Source: CBDCYS01 sp965226245
GTDB lineage: Bacteria > Acidobacteriota > Terriglobia > Bryobacterales > UBA6623
Length of the DNA stretch: 64,000 nt
NCBI GenBank assembly: GCA_965226245.1
Contig: CBDDCL010000015.1
Span: 3,472,001 to 3,536,000 of the forward strand
Direction: 5' to 3'
Shown piece after piece: positions 54,395-63,350 of the stretch. The notes beneath the pieces are model-generated. The model saw only the letters and a list, made by a program, of their open reading frames with translations. It ran no database searches and was not told where the DNA came from. Both the position numbers and the translations under genes were made by a program. How positions within the stretch are numbered: position 1 is the first letter of the stretch; each line of letters opens with the position of its first letter.

Positions 54395-55195
54395 CTACCT
54401 CAGAATCAGCTCTGTGGAGTCCCCCGCCTTGACTCCTGCCCGATTCGCCGCGGACTGCCGCGCGACAGACACCTCGATATACCCCGAGCTGCCGGCAATA
54501 GCAAAAGCTTTGCCCCCTTCCGCCTGGCCGTAGGCCTCGGCACGGGAGCTGACTTGCAGCTTTCCCACAAGCAACAGGAAGCCGCCCTCGGCTTGCTCGA
54601 GCAGCGTTTCAGGAAAACTGGTGACGATGTTTCCGAACCGGTCGATCCTCAAGATGCGTCCCAGCCATTTGCCGGGGGCCGTTTGTTGGGGGATTGTCGA
54701 GGCAAGCTGGACGCAAGCGCCCGCGGGCTCCCCGAATTCTTCGAATGCTTGGCCGGCCGCCAGCCGCGCCGCGACGGGCGCGAAGACGTCTCGTCCGTGA
54801 AACGTGCGGCTGACCGGCTTGAGGGCATGGCGTTCCACATCAATCACGCGTGCCTGGAACGGGTCTTTCTCACAAACCTGAGAAAGCACGCCGTTGTCGG
54901 GCGCCACAAAGTAGTGGCCGGCTGATTCGACGACAATCGGGCGCCGGGATGTGCCCACGCCAGGATCAACGACTACGACGTGGACTGTCCCAGCAGGGAA
55001 GAAGCAGCAGGATTGGGCGATCACGAAAGCTCCCTCGGCGACTGAGTAAGGCGGGATTTCGTGACAGATGTCGACGACCTCGAGGCCGGCGTCGGTGGAT
55101 GCGATAACTCCTTTCATCACACCCACATAGTGGTCGGCGAGGCCGAAGTCGGTGGTGAGGGTGATGATTCCGGACGACACGTTATAATCAATCAT
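54395..55195 (-). CDS. SAM hydroxide adenosyltransferase (DUF62)
   Basis: The 266-residue enzyme family splits S-adenosylmethionine to adenosine and methionine using water/hydroxide and is related to fluorinase. Seen: ITLTTDFGLADHYVGVMKGV, VVVDPGVGTSRRPI, FVAPDNGVLS, FHGRDVFAPVAARLA, and IDRFGNIVTSFP. The C-terminal beta barrel is complete. It ends 10 bases from the cheX tail and is divergent from the cysteine desulfurase gene. Confidence 0.9.
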   Translation of the reverse strand: MIDYNVSSGIITLTTDFGLADHYVGVMKGVIASTDAGLEVVDICHEIPPYSVAEGAFVIAQSCCFFPAGTVHVVVVDPGVGTSRRPIVVESAGHYFVAPDNGVLSQVCEKDPFQARVIDVERHALKPVSRTFHGRDVFAPVAARLAAGQAFEEFGEPAGACVQLASTIPQQTAPGKWLGRILRIDRFGNIVTSFPETLLEQAEGGFLLLVGKLQVSSRAEAYGQAEGGKAFAIAGSSGYIEVSVARQSAANRAGVKAGDSTELILR

Positions 55196-55209
55196 GTCAG
55201 TATCCGGCC

Positions 55210-56370
55210 ATGGCGCGCTACTACTTTGACCACAATGCCACGACCCCGCTCGCGCCGGAGGTGCTGGAGGCCATGCTGCCCTGTCTGCGGGAGGGATACG
55301 GCAATGCCTCCAGTATCCATTCCTTCGGACAGGAGGCGAATGCCTTGGTCGAGCGCTCCCGGCGGCAGGTAGCCTCGCTTCTAGGCTGCAAGCCCGCGGA
55401 AATCGTTTTTACGAGCGGCGGCACCGAAGCCGACAATCTCGCTGTTTTTGGGACTGTTCGCGCCTCCGGCGGCGGGCGCAAGCATGTGATTACCAGCGTG
55501 ATCGAACACCCCGCGGTGCTTCACGCTTGCCAGCGCCTAGAGCAAGACGGCGTCGAGGTGAGCTATACCGGCGTTGGCTCCGATGGCGTGGTCTCTGCTG
55601 ATGACATCCGGGCTGCCCTGCGTCCCGAGACCGTGCTGATTTCCATCATGCATACCAACAACGAGTTGGGAACCGAGCAGCCGATTGCCGAGATCAGCAA
55701 GATCGCTCGTGATAGCGGCGTCGTGTTTCATTGCGATGGAGTGCAGAGCACCGGGAAGATCGCGACGCGGGTGGATGAGCTTGGCGTCGACCTTTTCAAC
55801 TTGAGCGCCCACAAGATTTACGGTCCTAAAGGGGCCGGGGCGCTTTACATCCGCCGGGGTACTAGCATCGAGAAGATTCAATACGGCGGCAGTCACGAGC
55901 GGGATCGGCGCCCCGGCACGCTGAACGTCCCGGGCATTGTCGGTCTGGGAGCCGCCGCGGCGCTGGCCGAAAAGAATCTGGCGGAGGAAAGCTGCCGCAT
56001 CGAAACTTTGCGGGACCGCTTGGAAGAGGAGATCTTGGGACGGATCGAATCGACACAAGTGAATGGCGCAGGAACGTCTCGAGTGCCGAACACGACGAAT
56101 ATCCGGTTCGATTATCTCGAGGGCGAGGCCATGGTCATTGCGCTGGACTTGAAAGGCGTGGCGGTCTCGAGCGGGGCGGCTTGTTCGAGCGGGGCGGTTC
56201 ATCCCTCACATGTGCTGACCGCGATTGGGCTTTCAGCCGACGAAGCGCGGTCGAGTATTCGCTTTTCTCTGGGCAAGCAGAACGACGACGAGCAGATTGA
56301 TGCGCTGCTCGAGATTATTCCGGGCGTGGTCGAGCGTTTGCGGCAGCTCTCGCCGGCGTATGCGGGGTAA
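55210..56370 (+). CDS. cysteine desulfurase (NifS/IscS type)
   Basis: The 386-residue PLP enzyme takes sulfur from cysteine. The cofactor Lys is in LSAHKIYGPKGAGALYIRR, the N-terminus YFDHNATTPLAPEVLEAM is standard, and the persulfide Cys lies in SSGAACSSGAVHPSHVLTAI. The next gene, mnmA, uses such sulfur for tRNA 2-thiouridine, so this copy probably feeds tRNA thiolation more than iron-sulfur assembly; no iscU-like gene is near. Confidence 0.93.
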   Translation: MARYYFDHNATTPLAPEVLEAMLPCLREGYGNASSIHSFGQEANALVERSRRQVASLLGCKPAEIVFTSGGTEADNLAVFGTVRASGGGRKHVITSVIEHPAVLHACQRLEQDGVEVSYTGVGSDGVVSADDIRAALRPETVLISIMHTNNELGTEQPIAEISKIARDSGVVFHCDGVQSTGKIATRVDELGVDLFNLSAHKIYGPKGAGALYIRRGTSIEKIQYGGSHERDRRPGTLNVPGIVGLGAAAALAEKNLAEESCRIETLRDRLEEEILGRIESTQVNGAGTSRVPNTTNIRFDYLEGEAMVIALDLKGVAVSSGAACSSGAVHPSHVLTAIGLSADEARSSIRFSLGKQNDDEQIDALLEIIPGVVERLRQLSPAYAG

Positions 56371-56478
56371 CCTCGGCGGCCTGACTTTTCGAAGCCGGAT
56401 ATCCTGGCGGGGTAACTCGCCGCGGGGCATCTCGCCGCTTCCGGCCGGCACCAACGTTAGGCGATAAGACACCATTCC

Positions 56479-57588
56479 ATGGAAAACGATCTCATTGCGG
56501 TGGCCATGAGCGGCGGCGTCGATAGCTCCACCGTGGCCGGCTTGCTGGCCCGGCGGAAGCAGCCCATCGTCGGCATGACGATGCAGTTGTGGGACCAGCG
56601 CCGTTTTCCCGAGATGATTCCGCCGGGCGTCACCTCCGGCCGCTGTTGTTCGCTCGATGATGTTTACGACGCCCGCAGCGTGGCCGAGCACTTGCGAATT
56701 CCCTACTACGTTGTCAATTTCGAGGACCGCTTCGAAGCCGACGTCGTCGAGCCGTTCGTGAACGACTATGTTTCGGGCCGGACCCCGATTCCGTGCACCT
56801 TGTGCAACAACTTCATCAAGTTCGATCAGTTTCTGCGAATGGCCCGGCAAGTCGGCGCCGAGCGGGTCGCGACCGGCCATTACGCCCGCATCCATTACGA
56901 CCCCGGCCTTGGCCGCTACCTTCTGCGGGCAGGCGTTGACTCAACCCGGGATCAGTCGTATTTCCTGTTTGGACTGACGCAAGAGCAGTTGTCCCATACA
57001 TTGTTTCCGCTGGGGGACACGCCGAAGTCCGAGGTCCGCCAGATGGCCGCCGACATGAAATTGCCCGTGGCCCGGAAGCCGGAAAGCCACGAGATTTGCT
57101 TTGTGCCCAACGGCGACTATGCGCGGTTTGTCGAGCGCTACCTGGAACACAAGGGCGCCGGCGGTGTCGACAGGCAGGGTGAGATTGTTACCGAGGATGG
57201 AGCGGTATTGGGTGAGCATTCGGGCGTCCACCATTACACGATCGGCCAGCGGAAAGGGCTCGGAGTGGCCGTTGGCAAACCCATGTACGTGGTGCAGATC
57301 GAGTCGGCGGACCGCAAGGTGGTGGTGGGAGACAATACTTCCCTGCTGCGCCAGAAGTTCTTCGCCAAGCGCCTGAATTGGATTGCGATTCCAGAGTTAA
57401 GCGAACCGATTCGTGTCGAGGCTAGAATCCGTCACCAGTTCAAGCCGGCCCCGGCCGAAGTGCGTCCCACAGCGCAGACCGGCCGCGTTGAGGTCGAGTT
57501 CGACGAGCCCCAGCGAGCTGTGACTCCGGGGCAAGGTGCGGTATTCTACCAGGGAGATTTGGTTGTGGGCGGCGGCTGGATCGAATGA
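56479..57588 (+). CDS. mnmA: tRNA-specific 2-thiouridylase
   Basis: The 369-residue enzyme makes 2-thiouridine at position 34 of Lys, Glu and Gln tRNAs. Seen: PP-loop AMSGGVDSSTVAGL, catalytic Cys in PIPCTLCNNFIKF, second Cys in ESHEICFVPNGDYARF, RDQSYFLFGLTQEQL for tRNA binding, and the C-terminal beta domain GQRKGLGVAVGKPMYV. It follows the cysteine desulfurase by 108 bases in the same direction. Confidence 0.95.
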   Translation: MENDLIAVAMSGGVDSSTVAGLLARRKQPIVGMTMQLWDQRRFPEMIPPGVTSGRCCSLDDVYDARSVAEHLRIPYYVVNFEDRFEADVVEPFVNDYVSGRTPIPCTLCNNFIKFDQFLRMARQVGAERVATGHYARIHYDPGLGRYLLRAGVDSTRDQSYFLFGLTQEQLSHTLFPLGDTPKSEVRQMAADMKLPVARKPESHEICFVPNGDYARFVERYLEHKGAGGVDRQGEIVTEDGAVLGEHSGVHHYTIGQRKGLGVAVGKPMYVVQIESADRKVVVGDNTSLLRQKFFAKRLNWIAIPELSEPIRVEARIRHQFKPAPAEVRPTAQTGRVEVEFDEPQRAVTPGQGAVFYQGDLVVGGGWIE

Positions 57589-57711
57589 CAGCCAGCTAGC
57601 GCCGTGGCTTTCGCCGCGCCCCGTTACGCAAGTCCGCCACTAAGCGTTTTGCGCTCTTACGCCGATTAATTGGTGTCGGAGGCCCCCGTGAAGTGGCCAA
57701 GCCAGCAGACG

Positions 57712-58305
57712 ATGCACAAATATGTAATCTTCGGCCCTCAGGGTTCCGGCAAGGGTACGCAGAGCCAACTGCTCTGCGATGAATATGACTTTGTCCACAT
57801 CTCGATTGGCGAGATTTTCCGGTGGCACGTCGCGCACCACTCAAAGCTGGCAGCCCGCGTGAAACGCATCACCGATTCGGGGCGACTGGTCCCGGATGAG
57901 ATCGTCGCGGAGGTCGTGCGCAAACGGCTGGAAGAACACGACTGGAACTACGGCTTTGTACTGGACGGCTTTCCGCGCACCCTTCCCCAGGCAGAATACC
58001 TTTTCCAAAACTGGGACATCGACTGGGTGATCTATCTCGAGCTTAACGACAAGGTTGTTTACGAGCGCATCATGCAGCGGGCGGCGATTGGGGAGGGGGG
58101 CGGCTTCACCAAGAGAGTGGACGATGATCCCGAGACTCTCAGGACGCGGCTGCTCGAATACCACACCAAGACCCGGCCCTTGCTGGACCTGTATCAAGAA
58201 AGAGACTTACTCATCAAGATTGACGGCAACCGGCCGATCCAAGCGGTCTACGATGATATCCGGGCAGGTTTAGGCCTGTCTTCGTTAGAGGTCAGCGCCG
58301 TCTAA
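57712..58305 (+). CDS. adk: adenylate kinase, short-LID form
   Basis: ATG 57712 gives KYVIFGPQGSGKGTQSQLL, the standard P-loop opening; longer starts (TTG 57670, GTG 57673) add unrelated residues. The 197-residue protein has SIGEIFRWHV, LVPDEIVAEVVRKRL, GFVLDGFPRTLPQAEYL and the short lid RAAIGEGGGFTKRVDDDPETL without zinc cysteines. A general nucleoside monophosphate kinase is possible. Cytoplasmic. Confidence 0.85.
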   Translation: MHKYVIFGPQGSGKGTQSQLLCDEYDFVHISIGEIFRWHVAHHSKLAARVKRITDSGRLVPDEIVAEVVRKRLEEHDWNYGFVLDGFPRTLPQAEYLFQNWDIDWVIYLELNDKVVYERIMQRAAIGEGGGFTKRVDDDPETLRTRLLEYHTKTRPLLDLYQERDLLIKIDGNRPIQAVYDDIRAGLGLSSLEVSAV

Positions 58306-58393
58306 CGCAAGACTCGAGTCGTAGCCAACGATTTTGAGATCCGCGCGGCGGCGCGGTCTGGGCAACGAGGGCTCTTGTCGCGGGCCGGATTGG

Positions 58394-59206
58394 TCAAACT
58401 TGCGGGGACTCTTTGTGGTAGTCGGTGCGCTCCCCGCGGGGCCGGTCTTTGAATTCCTTCACGAGGCGCACAAAAGCATTGACCACCGCCTCGTAGATCA
58501 CCTTTCCTTTTTCCGGCGTGGCGAGGGTCGGATCGCCGTGGACCCCCGTCTTGCTGAAACGGGTCCAATGGTCCATCAGATGGATCGGCGATCCCTCGGT
58601 GAGATCGAGCCACATGAACTCCGAGTTCGGCAGATGGATGTCCTTTTTGGCCTTGTCGAATTGGACTTTCTCCGAGGCGATGTGAAGATAGACCGACGTC
58701 TCAAGCTCGCCGGCGTGGGACATCCCGCCGCGGCCCGATTCGCGCACTTCACGAATCTCTTTCAGCGCCAGCGAGGGCCAGATAAAACAGGCGCAAAGCG
58801 CATCGGTTTCGAGAATCGTTCTGCGGGCGACCAGCTCCAGAATCGGCATGTTCGACCCATGGCCGTCGGCGATGATGATGCGCTCGAAACCGTGGTGAGC
58901 AACGCTTTTCGTGATATCGAGAACGAAATTGAGCAGATGCTCGATGCGGACATCAATCGTACCGGTGAAGTCCATGTGATGCGTTTCGAAACCATAGGGA
59001 ATCAAAGGCATCAGCAGGATATTGCCGTCGGCCCGTTTGGCGGCTTCCTCGCAAATGCTCCAGATGAGGAAGTTGTCGGTATCGAGCGGCAGATGGTGGC
59101 CGTGATCCTCGACCGACCCGATGGGCAGGACGACGACCGGCTGCTTCTTGGCGGCCTCGCCAAGTTCGGGCCAAGTGTGGTGGTGATAGAGATAGCTTTT
59201 GCGCAT
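58394..59206 (-). CDS. creatininase family protein
   Basis: The 270-residue metal-dependent amidohydrolase has the family ligands: PIGSVEDHGHHLPLDTDNFL, IIADGHGSNMPILEL and GGMSHAGELETSVYLH. Relatives include creatininase and formamide-type hydrolases of cofactor pathways. The start codon lies right at the end of a long 8-bp microsatellite with no visible ribosome site, which is unusual. It is probably a separate unit from the MFS gene upstream on the same strand. Confidence 0.88.
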   Translation of the reverse strand: MRKSYLYHHHTWPELGEAAKKQPVVVLPIGSVEDHGHHLPLDTDNFLIWSICEEAAKRADGNILLMPLIPYGFETHHMDFTGTIDVRIEHLLNFVLDITKSVAHHGFERIIIADGHGSNMPILELVARRTILETDALCACFIWPSLALKEIREVRESGRGGMSHAGELETSVYLHIASEKVQFDKAKKDIHLPNSEFMWLDLTEGSPIHLMDHWTRFSKTGVHGDPTLATPEKGKVIYEAVVNAFVRLVKEFKDRPRGERTDYHKESPQV

Positions 59207-59209
59207 AGC

Positions 59210-59513
59210 AGTTGATCCGTTGAGCAGTTGATCCGTTGAGCAGTTGATCCGTTGAGCCGTTGAGCAGTTGATCCGTTGAGCAGTTGAGCAGTTGAGCAGT
59301 TGAGCAGTTGAGCAGTTGAGCAGTTGAGCAGTTGAGCAGTTGAGCAGTTGAGCAGTTGAGCAGTTGAGCAGTTGAGCAGTTGAGCAGTTGAGCAGTTGAG
59401 CAGTTGAGCAGTTGAGCAGTTGAGCAGTTGAGCAGTTGAGCAGTTGAGCAGTTGAGCAGTTGAGCAGTTGAGCAGTTGAGCAGTTGAACAGTTGAACAGT
59501 TGAGCAGTTGAGC
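59210..59513. repeat. 8-bp tandem repeat (ttgagcag), about 300 bp
   Basis: The first part alternates ttgatccg and ttgagcag; from about 59275 to 59490 the octamer ttgagcag is repeated some 27 times with almost no change, then ttgaacag variants close the array. It lies directly upstream of the creatininase-family start at 59206. Read on the minus strand it is open in all frames, giving spurious repetitive frames. Confidence 0.97.
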
Positions 59514-59628
59514 AGTTTCTCCGTTCAGGTCTCTCGGTTGCCCTGTTGTTTGTCGAGCCACGCGATCCGCGAACCGGGGGCTAGTGCTGCACGTCGTGTC
59601 GTTCGCCAAGGCGCCGAGAAGCGACGGC

Positions 59629-60933
59629 TCAACCGCTCAACGATTCACGTTGTTCCTTTTCTTCCGGCAGCAAGCGATCTTCGGCGTCGATTGCGAGCCA
59701 TAGCATTCCGCCGATGAAATAGACGATCGCGGCCGAAACGAACATAGCGTTGAACGAGCCGAACACTTTTTCGAGCCAGACAGCCGCCAGTGGTGAAATC
59801 ATAGCGGAAATGCTCGAGGCCGTGTTCATGAAGCCGGTCGCGGTGCCGCCGAAACGGCCACCGACGTCGACACAGGTCGCCCAGGCCACTGGCAGTGTCA
59901 AGTCCTGCGCACCTTGCGCGAATGCCATCCACACTACCGCGGTCAGCGGGTCGCCGGCCATGGCGGCTCCGGCGAATCCAAGTCCTGCCAGGACGAATCC
60001 GCCCATGCCGACCAGGCGGCGTCCCCAGCGCATGCTTCCCGTGCGTCGCACCAGCCAGTCGGAAAACGTGCCGCCGCTGATGCAGCCGATCGCGCCGACG
60101 GCGAGCGGCAGGCTGGCGTAGAATCCTGACTGCTGCAGGGTCAGCCCGTGCTCTTCCATCAAGTACGTGGGCAGCCAGGTGACGAAAAAGAAAAATCCGT
60201 AGGCCGAACAGAAATACATTGCGAACAGGAACCACATGGTGCGGTTGCGAAACATGCGGCCCCATGGAGCAGGAGTCTTCGCGGACTCCTTCGGTGGCGT
60301 CGCCCAGCCGCTGGTAATGTAGGCCAGCTCGGCGGCGTTGACCGACAGATGATCGGCCGGGTCGTCACGATACCAGGGCCAAAAGAACACACACCACACG
60401 AAGCCGATCGCGCCGAAAATGGCGAACGTATACCGCCAGCCCACCGCGGCGATCAAGAGCACGGCGATTGGCGGAGCTAGCGCGCCGCCGCTGCGCGCGC
60501 CCATCCACATCGTTCCGTTAACGCGCCCGCGGTCTTGCATGGGAAACCAGCGCGCCAATGCCCGGGCGAGCGTGGGGAACGCTCCAGCCTCCGCCGCTCC
60601 GAACAGAAAACGTATCGCGACCAGCACGATGTAACTGCGCGCCATTCCGGTCATGACAGTAAAAACCGACCAGCAGACGACGATGCGCGTCAGCAAGACG
60701 CGCTGGCCGTAGCGGTCTCCGAGCCATCCCATGGAAATTTCAAAGATCCCGTAAGCCAGCGCGAACACGCTGAAAACGGCGGCCATCTCGATGGTCGACA
60801 AGCCAAGGTCGGCGGTCATCGAGGGGGCGGCGACGGCAATGCACACCCGGTCGAGATAGGTAATCGCGGAGACGAGAAAACCTAGCAGTAGGACCGTGCG
60901 GCGGGCGTGTGTTGGACTTTGCGCTAGAGTCAC
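59629..60933 (-). CDS. MFS transporter (anion:cation symporter-like)
   Basis: The 434-residue inner-membrane protein has 12 hydrophobic helices and the family motif between helices 2 and 3, GWLGDRYGQRVLLTR. The opening LLLGFLVSAITYLDRVCIAV and AAEAGAFPTLARALARWFP are typical of the ACS group that takes up organic acids and sugar acids. Substrate unknown. The C-terminus is charged. The gene is 115 bp from the microsatellite. Confidence 0.88.
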   Translation of the reverse strand: MTLAQSPTHARRTVLLLGFLVSAITYLDRVCIAVAAPSMTADLGLSTIEMAAVFSVFALAYGIFEISMGWLGDRYGQRVLLTRIVVCWSVFTVMTGMARSYIVLVAIRFLFGAAEAGAFPTLARALARWFPMQDRGRVNGTMWMGARSGGALAPPIAVLLIAAVGWRYTFAIFGAIGFVWCVFFWPWYRDDPADHLSVNAAELAYITSGWATPPKESAKTPAPWGRMFRNRTMWFLFAMYFCSAYGFFFFVTWLPTYLMEEHGLTLQQSGFYASLPLAVGAIGCISGGTFSDWLVRRTGSMRWGRRLVGMGGFVLAGLGFAGAAMAGDPLTAVVWMAFAQGAQDLTLPVAWATCVDVGGRFGGTATGFMNTASSISAMISPLAAVWLEKVFGSFNAMFVSAAIVYFIGGMLWLAIDAEDRLLPEEKEQRESLSG

Positions 60934-61145
60934 GGTGAGTGAATTTGCGGGATGCCGCCCTCGGATGAGGGTTCCAGTCTATCACCCGGCATGCTCGCAC
61001 CACCCTCGCCGGTTCAGTCAGCGATGACGAGTTGGTCCTTCGACGACTGCACGATCCGTGGCCGTTCGGGCGCTTGCCACTTGAATCAACCACGCGTTTG
61101 CGTCAGAATATTGCACTTGTGGTTCGAGTAGGCTACAAGAGTTGA

Positions 61146-63068
61146 ATGCGTTCCCCCCGCTCCCACGTTCGACTGAGAATTCACGCGCTGAAATCCAATC
61201 CGGGATACGAGCGTCTTGTTGCTGAACATGTGCTCGACCGCGTCCGGAAAGTCGATGCCGGGGCGCGGGAAGAAGGCTTTTCGTCGTTGAATCCCGCAGC
61301 CGATCCGCTGGTCCAGATCGGTATGGAGATCGATCGCAAGGGCCGTGTCACCAAGAACGGCTACGGTGTCTTGCACCTTCCCTGGCTGGCCGAGCAAAAC
61401 CCGCAATGGGCTGATGTGATCGAACAGGAAGTGGGGGAAATCAAGAAAAGCATCAAAGGCGAGCACGGGTCCTCGCTGCGCTACGTCATTTGGGCGGGGA
61501 TGGGCGGCTCGGCTGAGGACAAGGCTTTCTACCAAGGAGCCAAGCTGCTGAACCGCGGGGTGCGGGTCTACCTGCTCGATTCGACCGATCCGGCCAAGCT
61601 GAAGGCGATTCTCGAGCACATTGTCACGATTGGCAAGCAGCCCTTGCAGGCGGCTCTGCGCCGCACACTGGTTGTCGGCATGGCGATGGGAATGACTTCC
61701 TATGAGCCGGTTCTGAATCTCGAGGTCCTGGACGCACTTTATGGCAAGCTGAAAATCGCCAACCAGGCGAACTTCATTTACATGACGCTGCCGGGTTCCA
61801 TTCTGGACGAGTTCGGCAAGTCCCGGGGCTTTCGGCGGGTGGAATTGCAGCCGGATAACGGAAACTCCACAGCCGGACGCCACAGCGGCCCGCTGACCCG
61901 CGGCAGCCTGTATCCGCTGGCCCTGAACCGCTGCGATCTGGCGGCCTGGATGCGGGTCACGTTTCTCAGCGAAGAGGAGGCCGGTTGCGCGTTCGAGCTA
62001 GCCGGATTCATCCAAGCAAACGCGGAGCAGGGCCGCGACAAGCTGACACTCTTTCTGCCTCGCGAGTGGAGCGGGGGCGCCATTTGGACCAAACAGGATT
62101 TCGAGGAAAGCCTGGGAAAAAGCGAGGAAATTGGCGTCAAAGTCGCGATCGGAGAGAAGATCAAGCTGCGCAACTATTTTGCTCCGAAAGAGCCTCTGCA
62201 AGACCGCTGTTTTCTTGTAGTCAACGTCCGCGGCTTGAAGAATGCCGGCGCAACGAAAGTCGGGGCGCTGCGGAGGGCAGGCTATCCGCTGGCTGTCTTG
62301 AATATGCACGGGAAGGCGGCGCTGGCGCGTTACATGCAGGTGATTCACTACACGGTTTTCGGCCTGGGCTATCTGAGAAACATGAACTTCGTGACGCAGC
62401 CCAGCGTCGAGTTGTACAAGAAAATCGCGAATGAACTGAATGAAGCCGCCAAGAAAGAAGGGGGGATCGAAAAGACTTCAACGTGGCGTTCGATGCTGGC
62501 GTCGGATTGCCGCATGAAGTGGCGGGGCGGCCTGGCGGTGAGCTTCGAAGCGCTTTGCGAACTCGGCCTGCTGAGCAGAGAGGACTTGAATCTCGAAAAC
62601 CGCAACGCCGCGGCCGTGTATGCGGCGGCGCTGCGATCGCTCATTGAAAGTCGAAAAGCCACCTATGGCGAGCTGACTTACTTCGGCGACACCCGCTACA
62701 GCCCGTCAGGAAAAGCGCTGCGTCGCGTCCTCGACGCGGCGGCGGAGGGGGTTTTCCGCTCCCGGCTCAAAATGCCGGCCGACGTTTATGAAGGGCCGGC
62801 GATGAATCACTCCTATCATGAGATGATCATTGGCTATGGGCGCGGTTTCAGCACGGTATTGCTCACGGAGAAAGCAGAGAGTTTCAGGAGAGTTTCCTAT
62901 CCAGCGGATTACCATCGCGCGCAATGGCTGGCGACACAGCGGGCGCTGGCCAGCCGGGGCCGGGCAGTCGTTGGGATCACGATTAGGGACCTCAGCGAGC
63001 GCAGCCGGCAGACCGTCGCCGAGTTTTTCGCGGAAGTCGCCCGGCGGCTTTCCCGGCGCCGGGTGTAG
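61146..63068 (+). CDS. glucose-6-phosphate isomerase-like (SIS/PGI) protein
   Basis: The 640-residue protein shows a PGI/SIS layout: sugar-phosphate site YVIWAGMGGSAEDKAFYQG, a nucleotide-like fold with RVYLLDSTDPAKLKAILEHI, and VVGMAMGMTSYEPVLNLEV. The C-terminal part (about 400-640) also resembles the PGI region fused to transaldolase in bifunctional proteins. It is longer than ordinary PGI and the canonical PGI signatures are not obvious, so enzyme activity is inferred from fold only. It precedes a small membrane protein and rph on the same strand. Confidence 0.6.
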   Translation: MRSPRSHVRLRIHALKSNPGYERLVAEHVLDRVRKVDAGAREEGFSSLNPAADPLVQIGMEIDRKGRVTKNGYGVLHLPWLAEQNPQWADVIEQEVGEIKKSIKGEHGSSLRYVIWAGMGGSAEDKAFYQGAKLLNRGVRVYLLDSTDPAKLKAILEHIVTIGKQPLQAALRRTLVVGMAMGMTSYEPVLNLEVLDALYGKLKIANQANFIYMTLPGSILDEFGKSRGFRRVELQPDNGNSTAGRHSGPLTRGSLYPLALNRCDLAAWMRVTFLSEEEAGCAFELAGFIQANAEQGRDKLTLFLPREWSGGAIWTKQDFEESLGKSEEIGVKVAIGEKIKLRNYFAPKEPLQDRCFLVVNVRGLKNAGATKVGALRRAGYPLAVLNMHGKAALARYMQVIHYTVFGLGYLRNMNFVTQPSVELYKKIANELNEAAKKEGGIEKTSTWRSMLASDCRMKWRGGLAVSFEALCELGLLSREDLNLENRNAAAVYAAALRSLIESRKATYGELTYFGDTRYSPSGKALRRVLDAAAEGVFRSRLKMPADVYEGPAMNHSYHEMIIGYGRGFSTVLLTEKAESFRRVSYPADYHRAQWLATQRALASRGRAVVGITIRDLSERSRQTVAEFFAEVARRLSRRRV

Positions 63069-63073
63069 GTGAC

Positions 63074-63211
63074 ATGGCCAGGTGGAAACCAGCTACCGGG
63101 AAGAAGAAACCTAAAGCTTCGAAAGCCGGGGCGGTTGGTTGCGTGATGGCCATCGTGCTGGTGCTGTTGTTCTTCATCTGGAGTTTCTCGGCGCTGCTGC
63201 AGCCGTCGTAG
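63074..63211 (+). CDS. 45-residue single-span membrane protein
   Basis: ATG 63074 lies 5 bases after the PGI-like stop. The product MARWKPATGKKKPKASKAGA is Lys-rich, followed by a hydrophobic helix VGCVMAIVLVLLFFIWSF and ALLQPS. Positive-inside and a single helix suggest an inner-membrane microprotein. No family recognised; tight spacing suggests coupling with the upstream gene. Confidence 0.55.
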   Translation: MARWKPATGKKKPKASKAGAVGCVMAIVLVLLFFIWSFSALLQPS

Positions 63212-63283
63212 CTTGTCCCCGGGTCCGCGCGGCCGGGATTGACACTGGGTTTTCTGGATTCGGCTGGGACAGGCATCGGATAA

Positions 63284-63312
63284 CAAAAGACCCCTCCCTT
63301 GCGGTCGGGGCT
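63284..63312 (+). repeat. REP-like half hairpin before rph
   Basis: gacccctcccttgcggtcgg and ggctctg is a relative of the gagcc...ttgcgg repeats at 34193 and 1819. It lies in the 139-base leader before rph. Confidence 0.35.
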
Positions 63313-63350
63313 CTGAATCGGGACTCTGAATGAAAGGCACATCTCGGACT

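Noticed and set aside
58953..59609. Minus-strand 218-codon frame made of QLLNCSTA repeats
   Set aside because: It is the translation of the 8-bp microsatellite, which is open in all minus-strand frames; the non-repeat part is an out-of-frame read of the creatininase-family gene.
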